Shown piece after piece: positions 26,550 to 34,472 of a stretch of DNA of 64,000 nt. The stretch's first letter is position 1; each line of letters begins with the position of its first letter. The notes under the pieces were generated by a model that did no database searches, was not told the DNA's origin, and saw only the letters and a program-made list of their open reading frames with translations. Origin of the DNA: PALSA-505 sp963699015 (lineage in GTDB: Bacteria; Actinomycetota; Actinomycetes; Streptosporangiales; Streptosporangiaceae); NCBI GenBank assembly GCA_963699015.1, contig CAVOSX010000006.1, positions 186,001 through 250,000 on the forward strand. Reading direction: 5' to 3'. A program made the translations under genes and the position numbers.

Positions 26550-27560
26550 ATGACCGAGACAGTGGTGATCACCGGGGCCAGCGGCGGCATCGGGCGGGCG
26601 ACGGCCCGGCTGTACGGCGAGCGGGGCGCCAGCGTGGGCCTGATCGCGCGCGGCGACTCCGGCCTGGCCGGGGCGGCCGATGACGTGGAGCAGGCGGGCG
26701 GGAAGGCGCTGGTGCTGCCGGCCGACGTGGCCGATTACGCCCAGGTGGAAGATGCGGCCCGCCAGGCCGAAGAACACCTCGGGCCGATCGACACCTGGAT
26801 CAACGTCGCCTTCACCTCGGTGTTCGCGCCGTTCACCGAGATCACGCCGGAGGAATACCGCCGGGTCGCGGAGGTCAGTTACCTGGGCTTCGTGTACGGC
26901 ACGATGGTCGCGCTGTCCCGGATGAGGCCCCGCGACCGGGGCACGATCGTGCAGGTCGGGTCCGCGCTCGGGTACCGGAGCATCCCGCTGCAGTCGGCCT
27001 ACTGCGGGGCCAAGCACGCCGTCAACGGGTTCACTTCCTCGGTGCGCTGCGAGCTGCTGCATGATCACAGCGCGGTGCGGGTCACGGTCGTGCAGATGCC
27101 GGCGGTGAACACGCCGCAGTTCTCCTGGGTACGCTCCAAGCTGCCCCGCCACCCGCAGCCGGTGCCGCCCATCTACCAGCCCGAGATCGCGGCGCGCGGC
27201 GTGCTGTACGCCGCCGATCACCCGGGCCGCAGGGAGTACTGGGTGGGGGCCAGCACCGTCGCCACCATCGTGGCCAACAAGTTCGCGCCCGCCCTGCTGG
27301 ACCGGTACCTGGCCAAGACCGGATACAACTCCCAGCAGACCGACCAGGGCGGACCGGACCGGGGTCCCGGCAACCTGCAGCGGCCGGCTGACGAGCGCTA
27401 CGGGCAGGATCACGGCGCGCACGGGATCTTTGACAGCAGATCGCACCACCGCAGCGCGCAGCTGTGGGCGATCACCCACCCGCGGGTCACCGGTGCCCTA
27501 GCCGTCGCCGGGGTAGCGGCAGGCGCCGTGCTGGCCGGCCGGCGGGTGGCCCGGGGATGA
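26550..27560 (+). CDS. SDR-family oxidoreductase with C-terminal membrane tail
   Basis: 336 residues. The N-terminal Rossmann domain has TGASGGIG at about 8-15 and the catalytic Ser-Tyr-Lys set in QVGSALGYRS and SAYCGAKHAVNGF. The asparagine motif usually NAG is replaced by NVAFTSVF, a variant seen in a subgroup of actinobacterial SDRs. After residue 250 there is an extension of about 85 residues ending in a hydrophobic segment (VTGALAVAGVAAGAVLAG), which could anchor it to the membrane. GAGGAGG precedes the ATG. Its stop overlaps the next start (ATGA), so the two are translationally coupled. Confidence 0.9.
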   Translation: MTETVVITGASGGIGRATARLYGERGASVGLIARGDSGLAGAADDVEQAGGKALVLPADVADYAQVEDAARQAEEHLGPIDTWINVAFTSVFAPFTEITPEEYRRVAEVSYLGFVYGTMVALSRMRPRDRGTIVQVGSALGYRSIPLQSAYCGAKHAVNGFTSSVRCELLHDHSAVRVTVVQMPAVNTPQFSWVRSKLPRHPQPVPPIYQPEIAARGVLYAADHPGRREYWVGASTVATIVANKFAPALLDRYLAKTGYNSQQTDQGGPDRGPGNLQRPADERYGQDHGAHGIFDSRSHHRSAQLWAITHPRVTGALAVAGVAAGAVLAGRRVARG

Positions 27561-27958
27561 CGGGGACGGCGGACCGCCGGGCCGTGCCGGATCTGCTCGA
27601 CGCGGTGCGTGCCTGCTACGGCGGGCTGCTGCTGGCCGCGCCGCGCCGGGCGATGGGCATGTGCGCGCCCGCCGAGGCCAGCCCCCGCGCCCTCGGCGTG
27701 GCCAGGGTGCTCGGCCTGCGCCATCTCCTGCAGGCGGCGCTGACCGCCGCGGTGCTGTCGGCAGGCGGACCCGCAGACGAGATCCCGCCGAGCACGGCGC
27801 TGCTGGCCGGATCCGCGGTCAACACCGCGCACGCGGCCTCGATGTTCGCGCTCGGGCTGGCTCACCGGCGGGTCCGCCGGGCCGCCCTCGCCGACGCCGT
27901 GCTGGCGGGCAGCCTGGCCGCGTTCGGGATCATGACCGCCCGGCAGCTGCGGCGTTAA
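27557..27958 (+). CDS. small hydrophobic protein coupled to the SDR
   Basis: 133 residues, beginning at an ATG that overlaps the SDR stop codon by four bases. Two or three hydrophobic segments are visible (LGLRHLLQAALTAAVLSAG, ALLAGSAVNTAHAASMFALG, AVLAGSLAAFGIMTA) with arginines between them. I do not recognise a family; similar short proteins with RVLGLRHLLQA occur as orphan membrane proteins in actinobacteria. It ends 14 bp from the convergent end of the Mrp operon. Confidence 0.7.
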   Translation: MTGTADRRAVPDLLDAVRACYGGLLLAAPRRAMGMCAPAEASPRALGVARVLGLRHLLQAALTAAVLSAGGPADEIPPSTALLAGSAVNTAHAASMFALGLAHRRVRRAALADAVLAGSLAAFGIMTARQLRR

Positions 27959-27972
27959 GGCATGCCCGCCCG

Positions 27973-29844
27973 TCAGCGGATGGTGAACGCCAGGATGCCG
28001 CCCAGGCAGGCCAGGCCGATGACGATCCACGTGATGTAGTCGTTGATCACGCCGCTCTGGAACCGCCGGATCGGCTGCACCAGGCCGGTACCCGGCTCGA
28101 ACCCCCGCCGCAACAGGGGCAGCCGACGCCAGTAGAGCGCGACGAAGGCGAGCACGAGGCCGCCCGCGGCCGAGCCGGCTCCGGTCAGCACGTCGGCCAG
28201 GGTGATGCCGGTGCTCTCGGGACCGGAGATGGCCGCGGGATGGGCGATGTGAGCCCCGGACAGGACGGTGCGGTTATAGGCCGCCTGGTCCTGGAACCGG
28301 ACAGCTGCTCCCTGAACGTCCGGCCCGATGTGCGGCAGCAGCGTGATGACCACTGCGGCCACCGCCAGCAGCGCGGCGGGCACGATCATGGACAGCGGAG
28401 TGCGCCGCTTGCCCCGCTCGGTCTCGCTGGTCTCCTCCGATGCCTCCCGCGCCATCTGCGGATCCTCGGCGGGCGGATCGCCGAGCCCGTAGAAGACGCC
28501 GCCCGCCACCCGCAGCACGGCCCCGCCGACCAGCGCCGAGCTGATGACGAGCACGACGGTGATCCAGGTCATCCCGTGCGCGGCGCCGGAGTCCTCGATC
28601 CAGCCCTTGCCCAGGAAGGTGGCGAACGGAGGCAGGTCGGCCAGGCCGAGAGCGGCCAGCGTGAACACCACCCCGGTGGCCGGCAGCCTGCGGCCGCGCC
28701 CGTGCAGCCAGGACTCGTTGACCGAGCCCAGCCGGTGCAAGACGATGCCCACGCACATGAACAGCGCCGCCTTCAGCAGGCCGTGACCGACCACGTAGAC
28801 CGCCACGCCGGCCAGCCCGAGCGGCGTGAGCAGGGCGAAGCCGGCCAGGAACATGCCGGCGTGGCTGATCGTGGAGAACGCCAGCAGCCGTTTCAGGTGC
28901 CGTTCGCGGAAGCAGAACAGCGCGCCCACCACGGCGGTCAGCAGGCCGAGGGCCACAAACGTATGCGTGATGACGTCCCGGTGCCCGAGGGCATCGCCGA
29001 ACACCGACCAGTACACCCGGGCGATGCCGTAGAGCCCGAGTTCCACCATGACCCCGGAGAACAGCACGCAGACCGGCGTGGGGGCTACCGCGTGCGCGTC
29101 GGCGAGCCAGAAGTGGAAGGGCACGATCGAGCTCTTGATCAACAGGCCGGTGATGATCAAGAGGAACGCCACCACGACCAGGCCGTCCGGCCGGTGCCCG
29201 GCGATGGCCCGGCCGATCTGGGCCATGTTGAGGGCACCGGTGCGGCCGTAGATGACGGCGATCCCGGACAGCGACAGGTACGCGCCCACGCTGTTGGTGA
29301 TGGCGAAGTTCAGCGCGCCCGCAATCGGCCCGCGTTCTTCCGGCCGGTAGGCGGTCAGCGCGTAGGCCGATACGCCCATCACCTCGAACCAGACGAACAG
29401 GTCGAAGATGTCCCCGGTGAGGCAGAAGCCGGTCATGCCTGCCAGGAAGGTCAGCATCAGCGCGTGATAGTAGGTGGAAATCTCCTCGAAATACCGCCAG
29501 GAGAAGACCATCGCCGCCGTGACCAGGAGCGCGGCCAGGCAGGCCAGGCCCGCGCTGAGCGGGCCGACCGCGAAGTCGATGCCGATCGCGATCCCGTGTG
29601 CAGGCTTGAAGCCGGCGAACCAGTAGACCTGGTCGCCGTGAAAGGTGCGGAACACCAGCGTGGCCAGCATGACCGCCACCGCGGCGCCGGTGATGATGGC
29701 GGCCGAGTCCAGGATGCGCCGCCTGGGGCGGAGCAGCCGGTTCAGCGCCGACAGTACCGCCGCGGCCAGCAGCGGCACGGCCACGGCCAGAGCGGGCAGC
29801 TGGTCGGTAACCGGCAGCTGACTCATTACCGGCAGCTGGTGCAT
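27973..29844 (-). CDS. Mrp/Mbh antiporter subunit D (NuoL/M/N-like proton channel)
   Basis: 623-residue polytopic protein of the complex I antiporter-like family (MrpD/MnhD, MbhH). Conserved features are FVWFEVMGVSAYALTAYR, with the key glutamate of helix 5, the lysine helix GLLIKSSIVPFHFWLADAH and the broken helix region VCVLFSGVMVELGLYGIAR. It carries the proton or sodium path of the complex. The length is above the usual 490-500 because of a C-terminal extension with a soluble acidic loop (DPPAEDPQMAREASEETSE) and two further helices. It is the last gene of the seven-gene operon, eight bases after subunit C. Confidence 0.93.
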   Translation of the reverse strand: MHQLPVMSQLPVTDQLPALAVAVPLLAAAVLSALNRLLRPRRRILDSAAIITGAAVAVMLATLVFRTFHGDQVYWFAGFKPAHGIAIGIDFAVGPLSAGLACLAALLVTAAMVFSWRYFEEISTYYHALMLTFLAGMTGFCLTGDIFDLFVWFEVMGVSAYALTAYRPEERGPIAGALNFAITNSVGAYLSLSGIAVIYGRTGALNMAQIGRAIAGHRPDGLVVVAFLLIITGLLIKSSIVPFHFWLADAHAVAPTPVCVLFSGVMVELGLYGIARVYWSVFGDALGHRDVITHTFVALGLLTAVVGALFCFRERHLKRLLAFSTISHAGMFLAGFALLTPLGLAGVAVYVVGHGLLKAALFMCVGIVLHRLGSVNESWLHGRGRRLPATGVVFTLAALGLADLPPFATFLGKGWIEDSGAAHGMTWITVVLVISSALVGGAVLRVAGGVFYGLGDPPAEDPQMAREASEETSETERGKRRTPLSMIVPAALLAVAAVVITLLPHIGPDVQGAAVRFQDQAAYNRTVLSGAHIAHPAAISGPESTGITLADVLTGAGSAAGGLVLAFVALYWRRLPLLRRGFEPGTGLVQPIRRFQSGVINDYITWIVIGLACLGGILAFTIR

Positions 29845-29852
29845 GGTCGCCC

Positions 29853-30197
29853 TCAGCCCTTGAACTGGACGAGCTCTTGCGGGTCGAGCGTGCCGAACCG
29901 CTTGTGCGCCTGGATCGCGAAGGCCAGCAGCAGCGCGGTCACGGCCGCCTCGACCACCACGTCGGTCAGCGCGAGTGCCTGCACCACCGGGTCCACCGCC
30001 GGGGTGTGCCGCGGGATGTCGAAGAAGTACGGGGCCACCGCACCGGTCTTGTAGCCGACGCCCAGCAACAGCACGTAGGTCGAGGACTGGACGACGATCA
30101 GGCAGATGATCAGGTGCACGAGATGACGGCTGGTGACGAGGCCGTAGAGGCCGACGGCCAGGATCCAGGCCACCACGACGAACGGGAAGATCTGCAT
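29853..30197 (-). CDS. Mrp/Mbh antiporter subunit C (NuoK-like)
   Basis: 114 residues, three transmembrane helices, homologous to MrpC/MnhC and NuoK. Recognisable segments are ILAVGLYGLVTSRHLVHLII, VQSSTYVLLLGVGYK and the C-terminal LALTDVVVEAAVTALLLAFA, whose Asp-Val-Val-Glu replaces the usual T.IVI. pattern and supplies the buried acid. Its start overlaps the previous stop by one base. Confidence 0.9.
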   Translation of the reverse strand: MQIFPFVVVAWILAVGLYGLVTSRHLVHLIICLIVVQSSTYVLLLGVGYKTGAVAPYFFDIPRHTPAVDPVVQALALTDVVVEAAVTALLLAFAIQAHKRFGTLDPQELVQFKG

Positions 30198-30958
30198 TAC
30201 CGGCTCTCCTGCCGTATCAGGAGGGTCTGCTCCAGCATCTCGGCCACGATGATGACGAAGGCAGCGGCCACCTCAACGCCCACGAAGAAGCTGATCAGCG
30301 CGATGGTGCCGGACGAGCTCACGGCGCCTGCGGTGGAACCCAGCGGGAGAAAGTTCGTGAGGTAGGCCAGGCCCATAGCCGTCGCGCTGATGCCGATCGC
30401 GGCGAAGCCGCCCGCTCCCACCGCCTCGACGGCGTCGGTGATGTCTGCCGGGCTGAACCGCTCGAAGGTGAGGAACTGTCCGGCCAGGTAGATGAGGATG
30501 AACGCGGTGGCCAGCAGCACGCCGCCCTGGAAGCCGCCGGAGGGGCTGGTCTGGGCGTGTGAGGCCAGGTACCACCCCATAACCACGGTGGGACCGACCA
30601 TCACCAGGCATGCCATGCGGACCGCGTCGGTTGTGGCGGGCACGCGGCGGTCCAGCGCCTCGTCGCGGGCCGGGCCCTCCCGCTCGCCCCGCAGCTGGCG
30701 GAGCACCAGGCTCACCCCGGTGGCGGCGATGAAGAGAATGAACTCCTCGCCCAGCGTGTCGAAGCCGCGGTACTCGAAGTTGACGGCTGACACCACGCCG
30801 GTGGCGTTGGTCTGGGGCACCGCGACCCGGTTGATGATGTTCCCGTACGGCCCGGGGTAGTTACCGAAGCCGGGCAGTCCCGTCAGGCCCCACAGGTAGA
30901 ACGCGGCCAGGGCGGCCATCGCGGCCAGGAAGACCCAGCGGCGCTGACCCGGCGTCAC
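30197..30958 (-). CDS. fused MbhE/MbhF-type subunit (MrpA tail + MrpB)
   Basis: 253 residues made of two parts. Residues 1-90 (FLAAMAALAAFYLWGLTGLP, then VSAVNFEYRGFDTLGEEFIL) correspond to the C-terminal piece of MrpA, called MbhE in membrane hydrogenases. Residues 110-250 (LVMVGPTVVMGWYLASHAQ, SPSGGFQGGVLLATAFILIY, ISFFVGVEVAAAFVIIVAEM) correspond to MrpB/MbhF. The FDTLGEE and GGFQGG motifs are diagnostic. In Mbh operons these are two genes; here they are fused. Four-base overlap with the gene upstream. Confidence 0.88.
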   Translation of the reverse strand: MTPGQRRWVFLAAMAALAAFYLWGLTGLPGFGNYPGPYGNIINRVAVPQTNATGVVSAVNFEYRGFDTLGEEFILFIAATGVSLVLRQLRGEREGPARDEALDRRVPATTDAVRMACLVMVGPTVVMGWYLASHAQTSPSGGFQGGVLLATAFILIYLAGQFLTFERFSPADITDAVEAVGAGGFAAIGISATAMGLAYLTNFLPLGSTAGAVSSSGTIALISFFVGVEVAAAFVIIVAEMLEQTLLIRQESR

Positions 30959-31251
30959 TTCTCCCGCCTCCTGACCTTCGCCAGCGCCAGCAGCAGCAGG
31001 ACCGGCAGCACCACCGTGCCCACGGTGAGCTCGGACAGGGTGACGTCGGGAGCCTGGAAGGCCAGGAACAAGATCGCGAGCAGCAGGCCGTAGCCGCTGA
31101 GCACGAGGACCTGGCGTACCGGCTCCCGGATGAGCACCACGGCGGTGGCGCCGGCTGCCACCAGGACCAGCAGCGTTATCTGCAGGGCGTCCATCAGGCC
31201 GGGCGGAACCGTGTACGGCGTGACCACGCCGGCGGCGTGCGCCGCGTTCAC
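30955..31251 (-). CDS. DUF4040 subunit (MbhD-like, middle piece of MrpA)
   Basis: 98 residues, three hydrophobic helices. It contains AVVLIREPVRQVLVLSGYG and FQAPDVTLSELTVGTVVLPV, the DUF4040 motif that in full Mrp systems lies inside the long MrpA subunit. As a separate small subunit this is the MbhD arrangement. Four-base overlaps on both sides show tight coupling. Confidence 0.88.
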   Translation of the reverse strand: MNAAHAAGVVTPYTVPPGLMDALQITLLVLVAAGATAVVLIREPVRQVLVLSGYGLLLAILFLAFQAPDVTLSELTVGTVVLPVLLLLALAKVRRREK

Positions 31252-31577
31252 GACCGTTCCCCCCGGCCGGGGGGCGATCGCCAGTCCCCGGTCTGCCTGA
31301 TGCGCGCCGCCCGGATCGTGGCGTGGGTCAGGAACGGGCCGGAGATCAGCAGGAACAGCAGCGCCAGCCAGGTCTCGGCCGTGTCCAGGGTCAGGCCCGA
31401 TTGGACCAGGACCGCCACGCCTACCACGATCGGGGCCACCAGCCCGGCCGGGGTCAGATAGTGGATCTTCTGGTAGACGTCCCGCATGACGAGCAGGCCC
31501 ACCGATGAGGCCAGCACGATCGCCACCGCCAGCGCGAGCAGAACGTTAACGGCAATGCCCCGGCCTGTCACAGCCAT
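31248..31577 (-). CDS. Mrp/Mbh antiporter subunit G
   Basis: 110 residues, three helices, MrpG/MnhG family. The conserved GLLVMRDVYQKIHYLTPAG (family pattern G..R..D.Y.R.H) is followed by IVVGVAVLVQSGLTLDTA and LISGPFLTHATIRAARIR, the family's usual 'GP...H...RA' ending. The ATG at 31575-31577 has GGAG upstream and overlaps the MrpF gene by ten bases. Confidence 0.9.
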   Translation of the reverse strand: MAVTGRGIAVNVLLALAVAIVLASSVGLLVMRDVYQKIHYLTPAGLVAPIVVGVAVLVQSGLTLDTAETWLALLFLLISGPFLTHATIRAARIRQTGDWRSPPGRGERS

Positions 31578-31819
31578 CGCTCCAGGAAACGGACGAAGAC
31601 CAGCCCGCTGCCGAGAATCAGCATGGCGAGCAGCACGGGCAGCTCGAACTCGCCGGAGCGGCGGAATCCCTCGGCCAGCAGGACGAGCACGACGATGACG
31701 ATGGAGCTGATGGCCTCGTAGGCCACCACGGCTTCCATGATCTTGCCCCGGACCATCACGATCCCGCACGGGATCACCGCGGCCAGCATGGCGATGGCCG
31801 CGATCACGAACGCGTTCAC
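31568..31819 (-). CDS. Mrp/Mbh antiporter subunit F
   Basis: 83 residues with three membrane helices, MrpF/MnhF family: AAIAMLAAVIPCGIVMVRG, MEAVVAYEAISSIVIVVLVL and LPVLLAMLILGSGLVFVRFL. The family's buried Asp in the second helix (usually R...LD) is replaced by Glu in AYEAISS. Four-base overlap with MrpE. Confidence 0.88.
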   Translation of the reverse strand: MNAFVIAAIAMLAAVIPCGIVMVRGKIMEAVVAYEAISSIVIVVLVLLAEGFRRSGEFELPVLLAMLILGSGLVFVRFLERWL

Positions 31820-32385
31820 TCCGCTGCCTCCCCGCTGGTCACGACCAGCTGGTGAACGACCATGACGTCACGGTCGCGGTCGATGCCCAGCGCAAAGGTG
31901 TTAGGCGCGACGGACTGACCGCCGACCTGCAGCGCGCGGCGCGTCTTGCCCGCGGCGGTGTTGTCCCCGTACCGGACGTGCAGCTCGCGGAAGCCGCTGG
32001 GCGGTTCCTGCCCCCGGGCCAGCCGTCGCCAGAGGGCCGCGAAGACGATCACGGTGTCGCATGCCACCTGGCCGGGCAGCCTGAGGGCCGGGATCAGCCA
32101 TCGGATCCGGATCCGGACCCGGGTGGCCGCCTGGTAGCCGGCCATCTCGGCCAGGCAGGCGCCCAGGGCGGCCGCTCCCGCTCCGGCCAGCAGCTCGTCC
32201 GGGGCGATCGAGTCGTCCAGGATGATCCACAGCGACATCAGCAGGACCCACCAGAGCAGCCACGCGGCGAGCCGGCGGGCAAAGCCGGCCGTACGTCGGC
32301 GGCGGAGCGGCTCGTTCGCGCCGCCGCTGCGGCCAGGCGCGGGAGGATCCGCCTGTCCGGCGTTCGCGTCCTTTTTCCCGGTCAC
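31816..32385 (-). CDS. Mrp/Mbh antiporter subunit E
   Basis: 189 residues, MrpE/MnhE family. A positively charged N-terminal extension of about 35 residues precedes two helices (AAWLLWWVLLMSLWIILDDS; LLAGAGAAALGACLAEMAG). A short amphipathic stretch (LRLPGQVACDTVIVFAALWR) follows, then the cytoplasmic domain ending SVAPNTFALGIDRDRDVMVV, the usual 'TPGT...D...ILVH' site in variant form. First gene of the operon. Confidence 0.88.
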   Translation of the reverse strand: MTGKKDANAGQADPPAPGRSGGANEPLRRRRTAGFARRLAAWLLWWVLLMSLWIILDDSIAPDELLAGAGAAALGACLAEMAGYQAATRVRIRIRWLIPALRLPGQVACDTVIVFAALWRRLARGQEPPSGFRELHVRYGDNTAAGKTRRALQVGGQSVAPNTFALGIDRDRDVMVVHQLVVTSGEAAE

Positions 32386-32401
32386 GATCTGCGGTCCGCT
32401 G

Positions 32402-32962
32402 CTACCCGGCTGAGGCGAAGACCGAGATGAACGTGGCCGAGAAGGCCGGGAGGTCGGCCGGCTTGCGGCTCGTGACCAGGGTGTTCGGGCCGCTGGAGCA
32501 CCAGGCCACCTCCTGGTCCACCCAGGTTCCCCCGGCGTTCCGGATATCGGTCTTCAGGCTGGGCCAGGAGGTGACGGTGCGGCCGTTGATCACGTCCGCC
32601 TCGATCAGGGTCCACGGCGCGTGGCAGATCGCGGCCACCGGCTTGCCTGCGTCGAAGAAGTCCCGCACGAACGCCACCGCCTGCGGGATCGTCCGCAGCT
32701 GGTCGGGGTTGGCCACCCCGCCGGGCAGGACGAGGCCTGCGTAGTCCTGCACGCGCGCCTCGCCGACCTGCACGTTGACCTGCTGCGTTTCGCCTTGGTC
32801 GAGATGTTCGAACAGCTGGACCTTGTCCTTCGCCGGGGAAACGAGCACCGGGCGGCCGCCTTCCTCGGTCACGGCCTGCCAGGGCTGCTGGACCTCGGAC
32901 TGCTCGGCTCCCTCTGCCGCGACGAGGAAGGCCACCGTCGCGGACTTCAGTGCACTGCCCAT
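32402..32962 (-). CDS. DJ-1/PfpI-family protein (type 1 glutamine amidotransferase-like)
   Basis: 186 residues. The nucleophile elbow is PVAAICHAPWTLIEADVI, with Cys in the GxCHAP setting typical of the PfpI/YhbO subgroup. The upstream motif DYAGLVLPGGVANPDQLR and the downstream VTSWPSLKTDIRNAGGTWVD also match. Relatives act as proteases, chaperones or deglycases under stress; which applies cannot be told. AGAGGAG lies upstream of the ATG at 32960-32962. It is followed 17 bp later on the same strand by mrpE, so it could be the promoter-proximal gene of the Mrp transcript. Confidence 0.92.
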   Translation of the reverse strand: MGSALKSATVAFLVAAEGAEQSEVQQPWQAVTEEGGRPVLVSPAKDKVQLFEHLDQGETQQVNVQVGEARVQDYAGLVLPGGVANPDQLRTIPQAVAFVRDFFDAGKPVAAICHAPWTLIEADVINGRTVTSWPSLKTDIRNAGGTWVDQEVAWCSSGPNTLVTSRKPADLPAFSATFISVFASAG

Positions 32963-33112
32963 CGTTTGCTCTCCTCTTCTGGTTGCGTCCCCGGGGGCCC
33001 GGCGGCGATGCTCGTGCGCCGGACCAGGCCCGCCGGTTCCGCTACCCGGGCTGCCGCGGCCAAACGTCCGGTGCCGGGCAGGACGCGGGCCGCCGGCCGG
33101 TAGAGTCGCCCT

Positions 33113-33742
33113 GTGGCAGACGACGACTGGCGTGTGACGGTCACTTTTGACGATGAGGCGCACGTCAGGCACGCGGTTCAGTCCATGCGCGACCACAAGG
33201 TGGAGCGCGACGTGCACCAGCGGCTCGGCGACCGCGTCGCGGTGTCCGCGGACGGTGCCAGCGTCTTCCTCTACGCCGGCACCGAGGATGCTGCCAGGGA
33301 GGCGGACCGGGTTGTCCGCGAGATCCTGGCCGAGCGGCAGCTGACCGCCGAGTTCAAGCTTGACCGCTGGCACCCGATCGAGCAGGAGTGGGAGGACGCG
33401 GGGGCGCCCTTGCCGCAGACCACCGCGCAGCGCGAGGCGGAGGATGAGCGCCGGGTAGCCGACGAGACCGAGGAGACCGAGGAGACCGGGCAGACCGGCT
33501 ATGAAGTCCTCATCGAGGTCCCGTCACGCCACGAGGCGGTGGAACTGGCCGAGCGGCTTCAGTCCGAGGGGCACCCGGTGATCCGCCGCTGGCGGTACCT
33601 GGTGCTCGGAGCCAACAACGAGGACGATGCCCGCGACCTGGCCAAGTCGGTGCAGCAGGAGGTTCCGGCGACCGCGTCCGTGCGGGCCACGCCGGTCCCG
33701 TTCGCCCACTTCGACCGGGCCGCCGGCTGGAGGCGGATGTGA
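33113..33742 (+). CDS. hypothetical acidic protein (209 aa)
   Basis: 209 residues from GTG 33113. Two similar alpha/beta halves are joined by an acidic linker (DERRVADETEETEETGQTGY). The first half begins WRVTVTFDDEAHVRHAVQS, and the second is YEVLIEVPSRHEAVELAERL followed by RRWRYLVLGANNEDDARDLA. The second half has the shape of an SPOR- or ACT-like ferredoxin fold, with 'sequence of residues needed to sort high bits of address' phrasing absent. Conserved orphan proteins of this layout occur in actinobacteria. No signal, membrane segment or catalytic motif is visible. Confidence 0.75.
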   Translation: MADDDWRVTVTFDDEAHVRHAVQSMRDHKVERDVHQRLGDRVAVSADGASVFLYAGTEDAAREADRVVREILAERQLTAEFKLDRWHPIEQEWEDAGAPLPQTTAQREAEDERRVADETEETEETGQTGYEVLIEVPSRHEAVELAERLQSEGHPVIRRWRYLVLGANNEDDARDLAKSVQQEVPATASVRATPVPFAHFDRAAGWRRM

Positions 33743-33801
33743 CCGGCTGATGTCCGGCCGGCGGTGCCGGCCCTCGCTGGCCCGCAGGCGGCGTCCTGGC
33801 G

Positions 33802-34347
33802 ATGGCGGCCCTGCTGGCCCTGGCGGGCGGCTGCAGTTCGGCCGTGCCCCCGGCCGCTCCCGCCGGGCACCCGGCGGCGCCCGCTCCCGCCGGGCACCCG
33901 GCGGCGGCCGCTCCCGCCGGGCACCCGGCGGCGGCCGTCGCCACCCCGCTGGCGCCCGCCCAGCGGGAATTGCTCGCTCGCTGGTACCTGGCCATCGCGA
34001 CGCCCGCGAACCACCGGCTGGACCGCGAGGTGGATGGGTTCGCCGATCACCAGCGCAGCGATCTCGCCGCGGCCGAGGCGGACTTGCGCGCGGAGGCGGT
34101 CACCGAGCGCCGGTTCGACCGGCAGCTGGCCGCGATCCCGTTCCCGCACGGGATAACCGTCATGGCCCGCGCGACGATCCGGGCCAACCAGAGCCGGGCC
34201 GCGCTGACCGACCAGGAGGCACGGTCGGCCTCGCTCGCCACGCTGCACTCGTACGCCGCCCGGCACCGGGCCGCCGACGCCTCCGTCGAGTTCGGCGTCC
34301 GTCTCATCCGCCAGGCCCTCGGCCTGCCTCCGCCCTCGGAGAGCTAG
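33802..34347 (+). CDS. putative lipoprotein with PAGHPAA repeats
   Basis: 181 residues. A lipobox-like LALAGGCSS lies near the N-terminus, followed by three copies of a nine-residue Pro/Ala/Gly/His unit and a helical domain (ELLARWYLAIATPANHRLDR to FGVRLIRQALGLP). The visible signal peptide is short and lacks a positively charged start. An ATG at 33750 in another frame encodes an Arg-rich MSGRRCRPSLARRRR that would make a normal signal n-region, so a frameshift near 33785-33800 is possible. No family is recognised. It is read in the same direction as the preceding acidic protein. Confidence 0.6.
   Translation: MAALLALAGGCSSAVPPAAPAGHPAAPAPAGHPAAAAPAGHPAAAVATPLAPAQRELLARWYLAIATPANHRLDREVDGFADHQRSDLAAAEADLRAEAVTERRFDRQLAAIPFPHGITVMARATIRANQSRAALTDQEARSASLATLHSYAARHRAADASVEFGVRLIRQALGLPPPSES
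33856..33936 (+). repeat. 3 x 27-bp tandem repeat in the lipoprotein gene
   Basis: Units at 33856-33882, 33883-33909 and 33910-33936 each begin GCTCCCGCCGGGCACCCGGC and differ only in the last few bases. They encode repeated APAGHPAA and preserve the frame. Confidence 0.92.
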
Positions 34348-34362
34348 CCCCGGGCGCACTCT

Positions 34363-34437
34363 TCATGCACTGAGGCGGTACAAACCGGGTGAAAGGCGAC
34401 AAAATCGGCCGTACCGCATGATCAGTGAAATGATCAT
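34363..34437 (-). repeat. dispersed intergenic element, copy A
   Basis: Read on the minus strand, this 75-bp segment starts ATGATCATTTCA and continues CTGATCATGCGGT, ending GTGCATGA. It matches copy B at 47564-47641 over its whole length, with the first 12 bases and the block CATGCGGT identical and mainly transitions elsewhere. Both copies have outer arms TCATGC and GCATGA; copy A also has inner arms GGTAC and GTACC, so an RNA hairpin is possible. It lies between the convergent lipoprotein and MDR genes. Function unknown. Confidence 0.6.
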
Positions 34438-34472
34438 CATCTGCGATGGTGCGCGCGCTGGCGTCGGGGCGG

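Noticed and set aside
27661..30054. 797-codon open frame on the plus strand across the Mrp operon
   Set aside because: Antisense shadow: the product is His/Gln/Arg/Asp-rich without motifs, while the minus strand encodes an overlapping set of well-conserved membrane subunits.
27973..30197. MrpD and MrpC genes considered as part of a complex I (nuo) operon
   Set aside because: Neighbours are MrpE, F, G, B and DUF4040 subunits and no hydrophilic Nuo subunits are present.
34418..34437. ATGATCA/TGATCAT hairpin considered as an intrinsic terminator for the lipoprotein gene
   Set aside because: It is part of the longer element that recurs at 47.6 kb in another context, so a plain terminator does not explain it.
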